Shown here: positions 1 through 8,933 of the stretch, one piece after another
Position numbering within the stretch: position 1 is the first letter of the stretch
Layout of the letters: the number at the start of each line of letters is the position of its first letter
Assembly: GCA_905221605.1 (NCBI GenBank)
Contig: CAJNDS010002187.1
Location: 270,001 to 292,500 of the forward strand
DNA length: 22,500 nucleotides
Direction: 5' to 3'
DNA from: Symbiodinium natans
Taxonomy: Eukaryota; Sar; Dinophyceae; Suessiales; Symbiodiniaceae
Made by a program: the position numbers and the translations under genes
The notes under the pieces: generated by a model
Seen by the model: only the letters and a program-made list of their open reading frames with translations
What the model was told of the DNA's origin: nothing
The model's database searches: none

Positions 1-100
1 CAAGTTTTCGAAGCAGAAAAGCAGAGCGCAACACACACACACACCCAGAGAACGAACCCGCGGAGGAGGCTTTTAAAAACCTAAATGGCGAAACATTACA

Positions 101-245
101 TCCTAAGCCCTAAATTCCTAAATCCTAAACCCTAAATCCCAAAACCCTAAAATCCAAAATCCTAAACCCTAAATCCTAAATCCTAAACCCTAAACCCTAA
201 ACCCTAAATCCTAAACCCTAAACCCTAAACCCTAAACCCTAAACC
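101..245 (+). repeat. CCCTAAA array, degenerate
   Basis: CCCTAAA mixed with TCCTAAA and CCCAAAA variants; becomes regular towards its right end, next to the candidate exon at 256. Confidence 0.95.
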
Positions 246-255
246 TCCCCAACAG

Positions 256-331
256 GCCGAAGACTTGGACCTGCGCCGGAGCTCGCACCGGAGCGCCTAT
301 GCGGTTCTTCAGAGCATGGCCCGGCCGCAGG
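256..331 (+). CDS. Candidate exon of an upstream gene
   Basis: Between a CCCTAAA array and a TTTAGGG array lies a unique GC-rich stretch with acceptor AACAG|GCC and GC donor CAGG|GCAAGT. It reads AEDLDLRRSSHRSAYAVLQS, then MARPQ. This has the layout of the proven exons further right. The protein is not recognised with confidence; EDLDL followed by SAY faintly recalls the hinge of the same coiled-coil family, so an upstream paralogue is possible. Confidence 0.5.
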
Positions 332-336
332 GCAAG

Positions 337-612
337 TTTAGGGTTTTAGGGTTTTAGGGTTTAGGGTTTAGGGTTTAGGGTTTAGGGTTGAGGGTTGAGG
401 GTTTAGGGTTTAGGGTTTAGGGTTTTAGGGTTTTAGGGCTTAGGGTTTAGGGTTTAGGGGGTTTGAGGGGGTTTATGGGGGGATTTTGCGAGGTTAAGAA
501 GGGTTTAGGGTTTAGTTTCTGAGTGTTAGGGTTTGGAGTTTAGGGGTTTGAGGGAGTTTATGAGAGGGGGTTTGTGTGAGGGTTTAGGGTTGAGGGGCTT
601 TAGGAGGTTTAT
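337..612 (+). repeat. TTTAGGG array decaying into G/T-rich variants
   Basis: Regular TTTAGGG to about 475, then TTTGAGGGG and TTTATGAGG variants. The first unit begins inside the donor region of the candidate exon 256-331. Confidence 0.93.
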
Positions 613-1545
613 GAGGGTTTTAAGAGGGGGCTTTGAGAGCTTTTGAGGAGTTTATCTGGGGCAAGAGTTGGGGGGGGGGGGTGAGGGGCTTCACGGTCCT
701 CCTGAAAGGGGTCTTGGCTTTTGGGCAAGGGCGGGTAAGGCCCAAATCCTTTCTGAATCCTCAATCCCTGGGCCCTAGGCCCCCCCCAAACTGCAAGGGG
801 AGTTGTCGAAGTCAGGGTCCTTTTTGGATACCTGTATTTAGGCTCCCATATTTTGATTAGGCACTTTAAGCCCGAAACCCTCAACCCTAAAGCCAAGGCC
901 CCCAAACACAAGAGGTCTTATCAGGCGCCGCCACCGCAGATGCGGAAGCACAACGTGCTTAGCATGCCACTTGGCTGCAGCTTGCGGGGGCCTTGGGTTC
1001 AGGGACCCCCAAGCTCCCAAAGCCCCATAACTATAACACCTGTACCCTTTGTCGAAGCCGTCCTATATGAAGCCCCTGTGACCGCATGACCCGATGATTC
1101 TGTAGCCCCAAACCCTATTCCCCTAAAAGGACCTCCGGCCTGCCCAGCGCCATGGGCCGGACCTGGCTCTGCTTCCCCGTGGGGAGGGGACCCCTCCGAG
1201 CGGCACTCTGAGCAAGGTTTCGGGGCTTTGGGTGGGCTTCGTAGGGTCCACCTGGATCTCAAGCAGGTGGGGGCATTTTCAAGGAAGTGAGCAGATCCCC
1301 AGAGCCCTGGATCCAGTTTGGCAGGTCGAAGAAGTCTTGGGGGCCTCCAAGGCCCCCCCATTTGAAGACATGGCCAATTCTCGAGTTTTGGGTCCGTGTC
1401 GCAATACGACCCGTATATGTAGGGTACCCAAGCAGGGACCAGAAGCCACATTTCTTCTGTTGGAAGCTGCAGCGCTTCACCTAGCTGCGCGTACACCTCA
1501 CAACTCCAAATTCTGGGGTCATTTGCATTTTCATACCCTCTAGTC
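613..1545. other. Unique stretch, no clear gene
   Basis: Non-repetitive sequence with a G run (about 670-681) and scattered AACCCTAAA remnants. Long open frames on both strands have Pro/Leu-rich translations and look like chance. Weak exon candidates lie near 940 and 1145-1180 (MGRTWLCFP after CCCAG). Confidence 0.5.
940..975 (+). CDS. Weak candidate exon
   Basis: After ACCGCAG the frame reads MRKHNVLSMPLG in unique sequence. The acceptor is plausible, but no donor stands out and no family is recognised. Confidence 0.2.
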
Positions 1546-1674
1546 TTAAACCCTAAACCCTGAACCCTAAACCCTAAACCCTAAGCCCTAAGCCCTAAAC
1601 CCTAAACCCTAAACCCTAAACCCTAAACCCTAAACCCTAAACCCTAAACCCTAAACCCTAAACCCTAAACCCTA
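1546..1674 (+). repeat. CCCTAAA array, nearly perfect
   Basis: About 18 consecutive 7-mers, mostly perfect, with a few CCCTAAG/CCCTGAA near the left end. Confidence 0.97.
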
Positions 1675-2021
1675 TAGTTATAGATTGCGGGTGCAAAACC
1701 AAGCACGAGCCTCGCAACCTGAGCTTTTGAAGCGCTGGGCTTCCTCACCAGTCGAGAAGTCTGGGGCAAAGTTTCCCGGACCCGGTGTTTGCAGCAGATC
1801 CCTCATGGATTTCAATGTTTGCAACTGCTTGTCGTGGGAAGCAGGGTGGTTGTGCCTGAGCCCGAAAGCCCCAAGCCTCCACAAATCCTTCAAGCCCGAA
1901 ACCCCAAACCAAAAGCCTGACGACTCATCAAACACCAAAGCCCCAGGCCCTAAATCCAGAAGCCTTATCTTGTACCCCGCCGCGGCATCTGCGGCCCGAG
2001 CTGATCTGATACCGTATCACG
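1675..2021. other. Unique stretch, possible upstream exon not resolved
   Basis: An open frame from 1685 includes ASQPELLKRWASSPVEKS, which could be an exon, but no acceptor/donor pair is convincing. The second half contains CCCGAAACCCC-type remnants. Confidence 0.3.
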
Positions 2022-2120
2022 ATGCTGCGTCTCCTGCTGATTCTTGCCCTCGCTGTGCGGGACCCAGAAGGGCAGGACATGCAGCTCAAAATATTGAAAG
2101 TCTGCAGTTTGCCAATCTAA
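2022..2120 (+). CDS. Candidate first exon with signal-peptide-like N-terminus
   Basis: The ATG opens MLRLLLILALAVRDPEGQD, a strong hydrophobic core with an Arg near the start, as in a signal peptide or anchor. Without splicing the frame stops at 2118. A donor is more likely inside (GT at 2055 or a GC/GA site shortly after). It would be the start of a gene occupying about 2.0-9.0 kb. No homologue is recognised, and the hydrophobic stretch could be chance. Confidence 0.4.
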   Translation: MLRLLLILALAVRDPEGQDMQLKILKVCSLPI

Positions 2121-2464
2121 GGCTAGCTGCATAGCCCTTAACTTGGTCCCTTACCCTTTATTCAGGGACCATCCTGACCTTTCTGAAGGGGCCATGTAAC
2201 TTTCTACCCCTAGGAGCCAAAGAAAGCAGCCATGAGACAATCTAAGCCAGAGCGACTCATAGCTTTTTGCTCCTTCCCGGGATGATCTGCAGGGGCTGCG
2301 AAGTTTGACCCCTACAGAAACACGATGGAAAGGCGCCCACCATGCCCATTGACACTTACGATCTAGGACCTAGGGGCTTCGGATTTCGGGGTTTATAAGG
2401 GTTAAGGGTTCAGGGTTTAGGGTTTGAAACCCCAAAAAAGCTCTAGACCGCGCTGAGCCCGAAG

Positions 2465-2628
2465 CCTTGTAAACCCCAAACCCTAAACCCCACCCCCACA
2501 AACCCTCTAAACCCGACAAAACCTATAGACCCTAAACCCTAAACCCTAAACCCTAAACCCTAAACCCTAAACCCTAAACCCTAAACCCTAAACCCTAAAC
2601 ACTAAACCCTAAACCCTAAACCCTAAAC
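2465..2628 (+). repeat. CCCTAAA array
   Basis: Degenerate to 2529, then about 14 regular units, one with CACTAAA. It ends about 20 bp before the candidate exon at 2648. Confidence 0.96.
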
Positions 2629-2647
2629 TCTCTCGGTTTGGGGCAAG

Positions 2648-2695
2648 GCCGAGTTGCCCCGTCTCGCAGCGGCCAGCCAGAAAGAGTCCCTCCGA
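2648..2695 (+). CDS. Candidate exon between opposed telomere-repeat arrays
   Basis: The sequence flips from CCCTAAA to TTTAGGG around this GC-rich stretch. Acceptor GCAAG|GCC starts AELPRLAAASQKESLRG; GC donors are available near 2695 and 2703. The composition is helix-like. The product is not recognised, and other frames are open too. Confidence 0.4.
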
Positions 2696-2721
2696 GGCCC
2701 CGCTGCTGGCAGTTTTGGTCG

Positions 2722-2768
2722 GGTTTAGGGTTTAGGGTTTAGGGTTTAGGGTTTAGGGTTTAGGGATT
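2722..2768 (+). repeat. TTTAGGG array
   Basis: Six to seven regular units just after the candidate exon 2648-2695. Confidence 0.96.
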
Positions 2769-3024
2769 AGGGGTTGCAGTAGGGAATGTTTATCAACGCT
2801 TGAAGGGCGAAGTTGGGTGTTACATTGAGGTACTTGGTTTCCTAAGCCTTTGCGAAAAACGAGTAATGTCAGAGCTGGGTGTGCTGCATAGTCTTTGTCG
2901 GAACCCAGAGTTTGGGATGTTACCCCTTGCAGGCGTTTATAGGGATCATAGTACCCCCGTAATCCCTAGGACTGTTAGTTTTTAGGGGGAGCATCCCAAT
3001 CCATAGTAGTTACTGCAACGCCCT
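2769..3024. mobile_element. Possible terminal-inverted-repeat element
   Basis: Left AGGGGTTGCAGTA pairs with right TACTGCAACGCCCT as an imperfect inverted repeat about 250 bp apart. The interior is unlike its neighbours (AT-richer, no telomere units) and has one 61-codon open frame of no known type. The left end overlaps a TTTAGGG array, so the match may be partly chance. Confidence 0.3.
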
Positions 3025-3100
3025 ATTACTTGTTTTTCTCTCCACGCCGACATTGCCTCTCCGACATTTCGGAGATTCAGGCTTTAGGCCGCAACCCCGA

Positions 3101-3183
3101 ACCCTAAACCCTAAACCCTAATCCCTAAACCCTAAACCCTAAACCCAAACTTTAAACTTTAAACTTTAAACCCTAAACCCCAA
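3101..3183 (+). repeat. CCCTAAA array with TTTAAAC triplet
   Basis: Regular units, then three copies of ACTTTAA near 3148-3170, then CCCTAAA again. Confidence 0.9.
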
Positions 3184-3440
3184 AATCGAAGTCAAACGGG
3201 TTTTAGGGCGTCTCGGGGCATTTTCTGTTGAGATAGAGCCTTGCGTTCCATTCGCTGGGGGCTTTGGGGGGGTTGGGGGGGGTTCCAGGGTGTACGGGGG
3301 GTGATTGGGAGTCTGCAGGAGCTAATAGGGGTTTAGGGTTTCGGGCTTAGGGTTTCGAATTTCGGGTTAGGACTTTAGGGGGCTTGTAGGGTTCACGGTT
3401 CTCTCTTGACTGTGCGAGCAGCTGTCCGGATGCTCGAGCC

Positions 3441-3550
3441 TTAAGCCCTAAACCCTAAACCCTAAGCCCTAAACCCTAAACCCTAAACCCTAAACCCGAA
3501 ACCCGAAACCCTAAACCCTAAACCCTAAGCCCTAAATCCTAAACCCTAAA
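3441..3550 (+). repeat. CCCTAAA array
   Basis: Regular units with CCCTAAG and CCCGAAA variants. Confidence 0.95.
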
Positions 3551-3603
3551 ACAGAACAGAAAGGAAGCATAAGCCCAGAAGATCCCGTAGTTGCATGCCG
3601 AAG

Positions 3604-3634
3604 GGCAGCTGACATTGCGCGCTTTCGCCGAGTT
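3604..3634 (+). CDS. Weak candidate exon (AADIARFRR)
   Basis: After CCGAAG| a frame reads AADIARFRRV in unique sequence following a CCCTAAA array. A GT donor occurs at 3635. It is not recognised. Confidence 0.25.
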
Positions 3635-3723
3635 GTAGGACACGGAGAGCGTTGCGGGGCATCCCCGCAGTCGTTCATCGTGTAGTATGGCCCCCTCGAC
3701 TGAAGCCCCAAAATCCTGGAGCT

Positions 3724-3845
3724 CTAAACCTATATCCTAAACCCTAAACTTTAAGCCTTAACCACTAAACCCTAAATCCTAAACCCTAAACTCTAGACCT
3801 TAACCCCTAAACCCTAAATCCTAAACCCTAAACTCTAGACCCGAA
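3724..3845 (+). repeat. CCCTAAA array, degenerate
   Basis: It contains a duplicated longer block (CTAAATCCTAAACCCTAAAC then TCTAGACC), so higher-order duplication occurred here. Confidence 0.85.
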
Positions 3846-4219
3846 ACCTGACAAACCCGAAGCCCAAGTGCCTGCGCTGGGCAGGTCAGGCGCTCGACCT
3901 TGCAACCGGAGAGGCCAGGGAAGCCCCTAAGCCCTACAACAGGGCTTAGGCTTTAGGCTTAGGCTTTTGGGCAGGTGGTTTAGGGTTTTGCTTTGATTTG
4001 TTGTCAGGGTTTAGGAGTCCTGGGGACGGGCCCCAAACACCCAAAGGCCCTCAACGATATTCATTTCAACTCAATGTCGAGAGTTTTGTTTTTTCCAGCC
4101 TTGACCCGAAACCTTCAAAGTGTTTAGGATTTGGGCTTTAAGGCTGCAAAGAAAAACAAACCTGGACCTTGAAACCTTGAAACACCAAACCTCCAAGCCT
4201 CTACGCTCCTCTACAGAAG

Positions 4220-4292
4220 CCCTAAACCCTAAACCCTAGACCCCGAACCCTACACCCTAAACCCTACACCCCAAACCCTACTTCTAAACCCT
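4220..4292 (+). repeat. CCCTAAA array, degenerate
   Basis: Units alternate among CCCTAAA, CCCTACA and CCCGAAC. Confidence 0.9.
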
Positions 4293-4303
4293 GTATACCC
4301 ATA

Positions 4304-4376
4304 AAAGCCATTGTGGCAGCCAGGTGCCCGCAGTCGAAGCGGGCAAAAGCACCCGGAAGGCAAGCTCCGGGTGCGG
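4304..4376 (+). other. Three-stem foldable segment
   Basis: Outer arms TGTGGC and GCCACA enclose GCCCGC-AGTCGAA-GCGGGC (6 bp stem) and GCACCCGGA-AGGCAAGC-TCCGGGTGC (9 bp perfect stem). It sits exactly where an exon would be expected, between CCCTAAA and TTTAGGG arrays. It lacks tRNA loops. It could be a small structured RNA, an exon or chance. Confidence 0.4.
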
Positions 4377-4392
4377 CCACATCGGCCTCATA

Positions 4393-4498
4393 AGGGTTTA
4401 GGGTTTGGGGTTTAGGGTTTGGGGTTTAGGGTTTAAGGGTTTAGGGTTTAGGGTTTAGGATTTGCGGTTTAGGGTTTAGGGTTTTGGGTTGAGGGTTT
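4393..4498 (+). repeat. TTTAGGG array
   Basis: TTTAGGG alternating with TTTGGGG in the first half. Confidence 0.95.
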
Positions 4499-5102
4499 AG
4501 CAGGACGCATAAAGAAAGGGCTCATCGGGGCCTATGGGGAAAATGGGTCTTAAACGGTCCGAGTGGAGCCGAAGCTCAACGCTGCCACGGGGTTGCTAAA
4601 GCCATGATTGCATGGTTCGAAGGTACTTTTGGCGCTGGGACTCAATTTCCTCGGAAGCCAGTCCACCACTCAAAAACACTCCAGACCCTAAGGCCCTAAA
4701 CCCTCAACAGACCCCCTAAACCCGAAAGCCTAAATCCTAAACCCTGAATCCTCAGGGCCTGTGCTCTCGACCCTAAGCCCTTAAACTAGCGAACCCCAAG
4801 CCCCGCCCTCCATCCTGAAGCCGCCCGAAACTGAAAACCCTAACACCAAACCCCTAGATCCGAAAAACTTCATCCCTGAGCCGAAAGTTAAGCAAATTCA
4901 GCCCCAAAACCCTCAGCAGAGGAGGCTTAGAGGGGGGTTCAAAGGGTATCCTGCTAAGCTCTTGGCAACCATTTAGCGTTCAGGGTTTAGGGGTGAGGGG
5001 CCTTTAGGGTTTTAGGGTTAGGGTTAGGGATTTAAAGTTCCCTGAGGCGAGCATGGGACAACACTCCGACATACCCACGGGAGCGGAAAGGCCGAGAGCA
5101 AG
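4499..5102. other. Mixed unique and degenerate repeat sequence
   Basis: Unique sequence to 4680, degenerate CCCTAAA (4684-4750) and CCCGAAA-type text to 4920, then TTTAGGG-like units at 4981-5033. No exon is convincing. Confidence 0.5.
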
Positions 5103-5149
5103 GAAAGCGACTGCTACTTCTGCTGGGCCTGCCACGGCCCCAGAACGGG
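5103..5149 (+). CDS. Candidate Cys-rich exon with CxxCxxCH
   Basis: Acceptor GCAAG|GAA opens ESDCYFCWACHGPRTG, with a GC donor at 5150. Three Cys in CxxCxxCH spacing contain a CxxCH, the heme-attachment pattern of c-type cytochromes, but a short extracellular Cys knot is equally possible. The left side has TTTAGGG repeats and the right side CCCTAAA-like repeats, opposite to the usual exon flanks. Confidence 0.3.
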
Positions 5150-5180
5150 GCCCGCCACCCCTCCTCGCAGTCCTCGCAAT

Positions 5181-5260
5181 CCCTAACCGCCCAAACCTTG
5201 AACCCTAAACCCTACACCTACACCCCAAGCCCTGAACCCCAACCCCCTAAACCCTAAAAC
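5181..5260 (+). repeat. CCCTAAA-like array, degenerate
   Basis: CCCTAAA, CCCTACA and CCCCAAG units. Confidence 0.8.
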
Positions 5261-5362
5261 TACACAGCCAACAACAGTGTCTTAGGACGAAGTTCTCGGG
5301 GGCCATGGTTTGCGAATGCTGGCGCTGCCGGCGCCCGAGCGCCATTTCAGGGCCACGAGCGA

Positions 5363-6328
5363 CCTTCACCCCTTCACCCCTTTCAGCCCTTCACCCCTTC
5401 AGCCCTTCAGACTTCAGCCCTTCACCCTTCAGCCCATTTGACCCTTCAGCCCTTCAGCCCTTCAGCCCCCCTTCAAGGCCTTAAGCCCTTCAGCCCTTCA
5501 AACCCCTTGAGCCCTGACCCCCTTCCTTCACCCCTCACCCCTTCAGCCCTCAGCGCCTTCAGCCTAAACCTCAGCGCTTCATCAGCCTTCAGCCCTCACC
5601 CCTTCACCCCCAGCCCTTCAGCCCTTCAGACCCTTCAGCCCTTCAGCCCTTCACCCTTCACCAGCCTTCAGCCCTCACCCCACCCCGTCACCCCTGCACC
5701 CTTCAGCCCTTCAGCCCTTCCCCTTACAGCCCTGAGACCTGCCCCCCTTCCCCTTCAGCCCCTTCGCCCCTTTTCAGCCCTTCAGCCCTTCAGCCTTCAG
5801 CCCTTCAGCGCTTCACAATTCAGCAGCCTTCACCCCTTCCTTCACCCATCAGCCCTTCAGACCTTCAGCCCTTCAGCCCTTAAGCCCTTGCAGCCCTTCA
5901 GCCTTCAACCCTTCAGCCCTTCAGCCTTCACCCCTTCAGGCCCTTCAGCCCGTCCCCCCTTCATTCAGACCTTCACCCCTTCACCCCCTTCAGCCCTTCA
6001 CCCCTTCAGCCCTTCACCCCTTCAGCCCTTCAGCCCTTCACCCCTTCAGCCCTTCACCCCTTGAGCCCTGCACCCCTTCCTCCCTTCACCCCTTCAGCCC
6101 TTCAGCCCTTCAGCCCTTCAGCGCTTCACCCCTTCAGCCCTTCACCCCTTCCTTCAGCCCTTCAGCCCTTCAGCCCTCCAGCCCTCCAGCCCTTCAGCCC
6201 TTCACCCCTTCAGCCCTTCAGCCCTTCACCCCTTCAGCCCTTCACCCCTTCAGCCCTTCAGCCCTTCACCCCTTCAGCCCTTCACCCCTTCAGCCCTTCA
6301 CCCCTTCAGCCCTTCACCCCTTCACCCC
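5363..6328 (+). repeat. Minisatellite of 9-mers CCCTTCAGC and CCCTTCACC
   Basis: Nearly 1 kb of tandem 9-mers, degenerate on the left and regular on the right, where the two variants alternate as an 18-mer. Because the unit is a multiple of three and lacks stops, all three + frames stay open over long runs (PFSPFTP, LQPFTP or PSALHP type). The open frames of 208 and 94 codons here are therefore not evidence of a gene. It is unrelated in unit to the telomere repeats, though it ends in CCCTAATTCCTAAAACCTAAACCC. Confidence 0.95.
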
Positions 6329-6329
6329 T

Positions 6330-6390
6330 AATTCCTAAAACCTAAACCCTAAACCCCAAGCCCTAGGCCCTAACCCCTAAACCCTAAACG
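6330..6390 (+). repeat. CCCTAAA array, degenerate
   Basis: Short run directly after the 9-mer minisatellite. Confidence 0.85.
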
Positions 6391-6809
6391 CCAAAGCCTT
6401 ACACCTTGAACTTCGACCTCAAACCCTAAAACTCCTGCAGCATGTCCCGAAGCCCTGCAGCTGACCCTCGTCCCTCAAACCGAAAAAGACCCCCGAACTC
6501 TTAAACTGAGCAGTTTGATGAGTGTACTTTGGGATTGGGCACTGCAGAGATACTCCAGGCTTCAGGGAATACTTTGGTGGGTAGCTGACAACAACTCAAC
6601 CAGCCCACCGAGAGTGAAGAGAAGCAAAATCCAAAACCTCAAGATCCGAAAACACAAGAAGACCTCAACTGTGAAAGCCACTAACCCCCCCCCCCCCCAC
6701 CCCCCCCAAAAAAAAGGCCATAAACAGAAAGCAATAACCAACCTTCTCAGCCCAAAACCCTACGTCCATCTCCCTCTGAGCCCTAAATCCGTCCTTCCTT
6801 CTCACGCAG
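6391..6809. other. Unique stretch before the membrane-helix exon
   Basis: Contains a C run with A run (about 6685-6714) and CCCTAAA remnants near 6780. A 131-codon open frame crosses the C run and is judged chance. Confidence 0.45.
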
Positions 6810-6864
6810 GTCGTGGTGCTTCTCTGCATCCCGCTGCTTCTGACGTGCTCCAAGCGGAGGCGAG
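6810..6864 (+). CDS. Candidate exon encoding a membrane helix and basic stop-transfer
   Basis: A pyrimidine-rich tract and ACGCAG acceptor are followed by VVVLLCIPLLLTCSKRRR and a GT donor (CGAG|GTTGGA). A hydrophobic stretch of about 13 residues ending in a Cys and KRRR looks like the inner end of a membrane helix with a cytoplasmic anchor. It probably needs residues from the previous exon to span a membrane. With the hydrophobic start at 2022 it suggests a type I membrane protein, but the links are not shown. Confidence 0.5.
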
Positions 6865-7060
6865 GTTGGACTTTTGGACCAAGGGCTGCGGTTCCGGTGC
6901 ACGACGCTAGAGACCCTGGGGCGTTCTCTTGCACCGTTAGGGCGTGAAACGTACGTGTCGAAGCCCTGAAGCCCCCCCAGAAGACAAACCCCTCACAACC
7001 CCTGGACGTACGCATCTCGGCTCTCGCCCTGAGACTTAATTACGGCCATCGAACTACCAG

Positions 7061-7126
7061 ACCCTAAGCCCTAAACCCTAAACCCCAAACCCGAAACCCT
7101 AAACCCTAAACCCTAAACCCTAAACC
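7061..7126 (+). repeat. CCCTAAA array
   Basis: Regular units immediately left of the candidate exon at 7138. Confidence 0.96.
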
Positions 7127-7137
7127 TAGTCCCTAGG

Positions 7138-7204
7138 AATCCGGGTGCTCCGATGTTCGACTTCGGCAAGAGCTGTGGCCCAGAGGACTCCCTCTCCTTC
7201 AAGG
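7138..7204 (+). CDS. Candidate exon between opposed telomere-repeat arrays
   Basis: Unique sequence begins after CCCTAG| and ends at TTCAAG|GTGGGG, between CCCTAAA repeats (to 7126) and TTTAGGG repeats (from 7210). One frame reads PMFDFGKSCGPEDSLSFK, which looks like real protein. The phase 1 frame expected from the 6810-6864 exon is also open, so the frame is unsure. It is not recognised. Confidence 0.5.
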
Positions 7205-7209
7205 TGGGG

Positions 7210-7312
7210 GTTTTAGGGGTTTGAGGGTTTAGGGGTTTAGGGGTTTGACAGGGTTTGGGGTTTGGGGTTTCGGGTTTGGGGTTTAGGGTTTAGGGTTAGG
7301 ATTTAGGGGGAG
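7210..7312 (+). repeat. TTTAGGG array, variant-rich
   Basis: TTTAGGGG and TTTGGGG variants; starts 5 bp after the candidate donor at 7205. Confidence 0.94.
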
Positions 7313-8391
7313 TCCAGGGCTTTGGGGTTTCAAGAGTTGCGGGGTTTGGGGTTCAGGTTGGAAGGCTTGGGGCCAGATGCTGGATGCAAGACCCCTCCCC
7401 CCAAAAAGCAAGATAATTCTTTGAAACCATGAGTTTCTCTCTGTTGGGTTTAGGGTGTCTTGTCTCGGGTCTTGCGTGCAGGTGAACTTGCACCCTCCAA
7501 CCCCAAATCCCCAGTCCCCCAAGCCATCTCTCACCGATGCCTCCCTACCTTGAAAGCATGCCAGCCACACCTCCCAGCCGAAGATTGAACAAAGCCATTG
7601 AAGGTTTTCATGACTGGTGGGTCCGCGCAGTTTTCGGAACCCTCGAACCCTTAATCCTAACACCTTAAACCCTAAGCCCTAGGGGTTCGGGGTGTAAGAG
7701 GCTTCTAGCATGGTCCCAGCCCCCCATAGGGCTGATAGGTTTACTTTGCTTGTAGAAGGCGTATAGGACCCAAGAAAATCTTGAGCATTTTTGTTATGGT
7801 AACCTGGAAACAGCCCAAGGGTTCAGGGTTTCGGACTCTAATTCCTGGGCTCGGAGGTGTCCTTCGGCCAGTGAACGCTTGCCTCAGTCTCACCCCTCTG
7901 GGTTGAGGTATGACTTTTGTGTGTTTTGGTGGGGGTTTAATCGGGTTTAAGGTGTAGGGTTTAGGGATGCTGCGAGTAGCTTGAAAGGGTGTCTACAGAA
8001 CTCAGGGCAACTGGGGTGTGGGGATTGTGGGATTCAGAGCTTCTGGTGGTTCGGGATTGCAAACTTATAGCTCCATGATCACAAGACCCTGCCGACAGGC
8101 TGTATCGGCAGACGGGGAAGACTCGTGCAACAAGCCCGGAACCATCCTCAACCCTCTTAGGAAACTCCTAATCCCTTTGAACTGGGGTGGGTCTTAAAGC
8201 TTTATGGGCTGAATCCCTACATAACCCCGTACAACCCTGTATAACCCTTTTCAACCATGTAGAACCTGCAGGTTTCGATTCCGTCGTCCAAGAGTTTGGA
8301 AGCTTCAGGTGTCGAAATACCATCATTACCACCCGCGAAGGATACGCCCTGAACATGCCTAGTGCGGCACCCTTATAGTAGGGACCTCCCT
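7313..8391. other. Mostly unique stretch, nothing clear
   Basis: CCCTAAA remnants at 7650-7682. A + frame from 7541 reads MPPYLESMPATPPSRRLNKA and onward, without good splice sites. Near 8220-8262 there are four loose copies of a (T)ACAACCCTGTA-like unit. No gene is supported. Confidence 0.4.
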
Positions 8392-8452
8392 AAATCCTGA
8401 ACCCCAAACCCTAAACCCTAAACCCTAAACCCTAAACCCTAAACCCCAAAAC
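8392..8452 (+). repeat. CCCTAAA array
   Basis: About eight units. Confidence 0.95.
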
Positions 8453-8550
8453 TTTGAACCCCAACTGCCCAGAAGAGGGCTCCACGTTGTCTTTTTGTAC
8501 TTGGTTGCATGTAGCAAAAGCCCCTGGTTCCTAAAGGCCCTGTGCCCGCA

Positions 8551-8774
8551 ACCCTAAACCAGCTACACCCTAAACCAGCTACACCCTAAACCCTAAACCC
8601 TAAACCCTAAACCCTAAACCCTAAACCCTAAACCCTAAACCCTAAACCCTAAACCCTAAACCCTAAACTCTGAACCCTAAACCCTAAACCCTAAACCCTA
8701 AACCCTAAACCCTAAACCCTAAACCCTACATCCTAAACCCAAAACCCCAAACCCTAAACCCTAAACCCTAAACC
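8551..8774 (+). repeat. CCCTAAA array, the longest C-strand run
   Basis: About 30 units, highly regular. The left edge has a duplicated CCCTAAACCAGCTACA block. Confidence 0.97.
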
Positions 8775-8851
8775 CGCATCCATCATCTGCACCTCGCTTT
8801 GGCTCTCAGACAGGGTTTAGCTGGGCCTTGGTCCCAGGAACCCCCCCCCAG

Positions 8852-8888
8852 CGCCTGTCAACGAAGTGTCGGCCGCGGAGCCCGTCTT
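8852..8888 (+). CDS. Candidate exon (APVNEVSAAEPV)
   Basis: A C-rich tract and CAG acceptor precede APVNEVSAAEPV. A GT donor (CTT|GTGTTAGGG) runs straight into TTTAGGG repeats, and a long CCCTAAA array lies upstream. It is not recognised. It would be the last visible exon before the gene that starts at 9438. Confidence 0.45.
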
Positions 8889-8892
8889 GTGT

Positions 8893-8933
8893 TAGGGTTT
8901 AGGGTTTAGGGCTTAGGGTTTAGGGTTTAGGGG
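8893..8933 (+). repeat. TTTAGGG array
   Basis: Starts within the candidate donor of exon 8852-8888. Confidence 0.94.

Noticed and set aside
999-1496. 165-codon minus-strand open frame
   Set aside because: Low-complexity Pro/Gly/Ala-rich translation with overlapping open frames on the other strand and no recognisable motif.
1546-1674. CRISPR array
   Set aside because: Repeats are contiguous 7-mers without spacers.
4304-4376. A tRNA gene
   Set aside because: There is a multi-stem fold, but no 5 bp anticodon stem with 7-base loop and no GTTCGAAT-like T loop.
5438-6345. Two long + open frames (208 and 94 codons) rich in PFSP/LQPF
   Set aside because: They are produced by a stop-free 9-mer tandem repeat; all three frames are open for long runs and there is no start context or non-repeat domain.
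8551-8774. A true chromosome end
   Set aside because: Arrays are internal, short, of both orientations and flanked by unique sequence on both sides.
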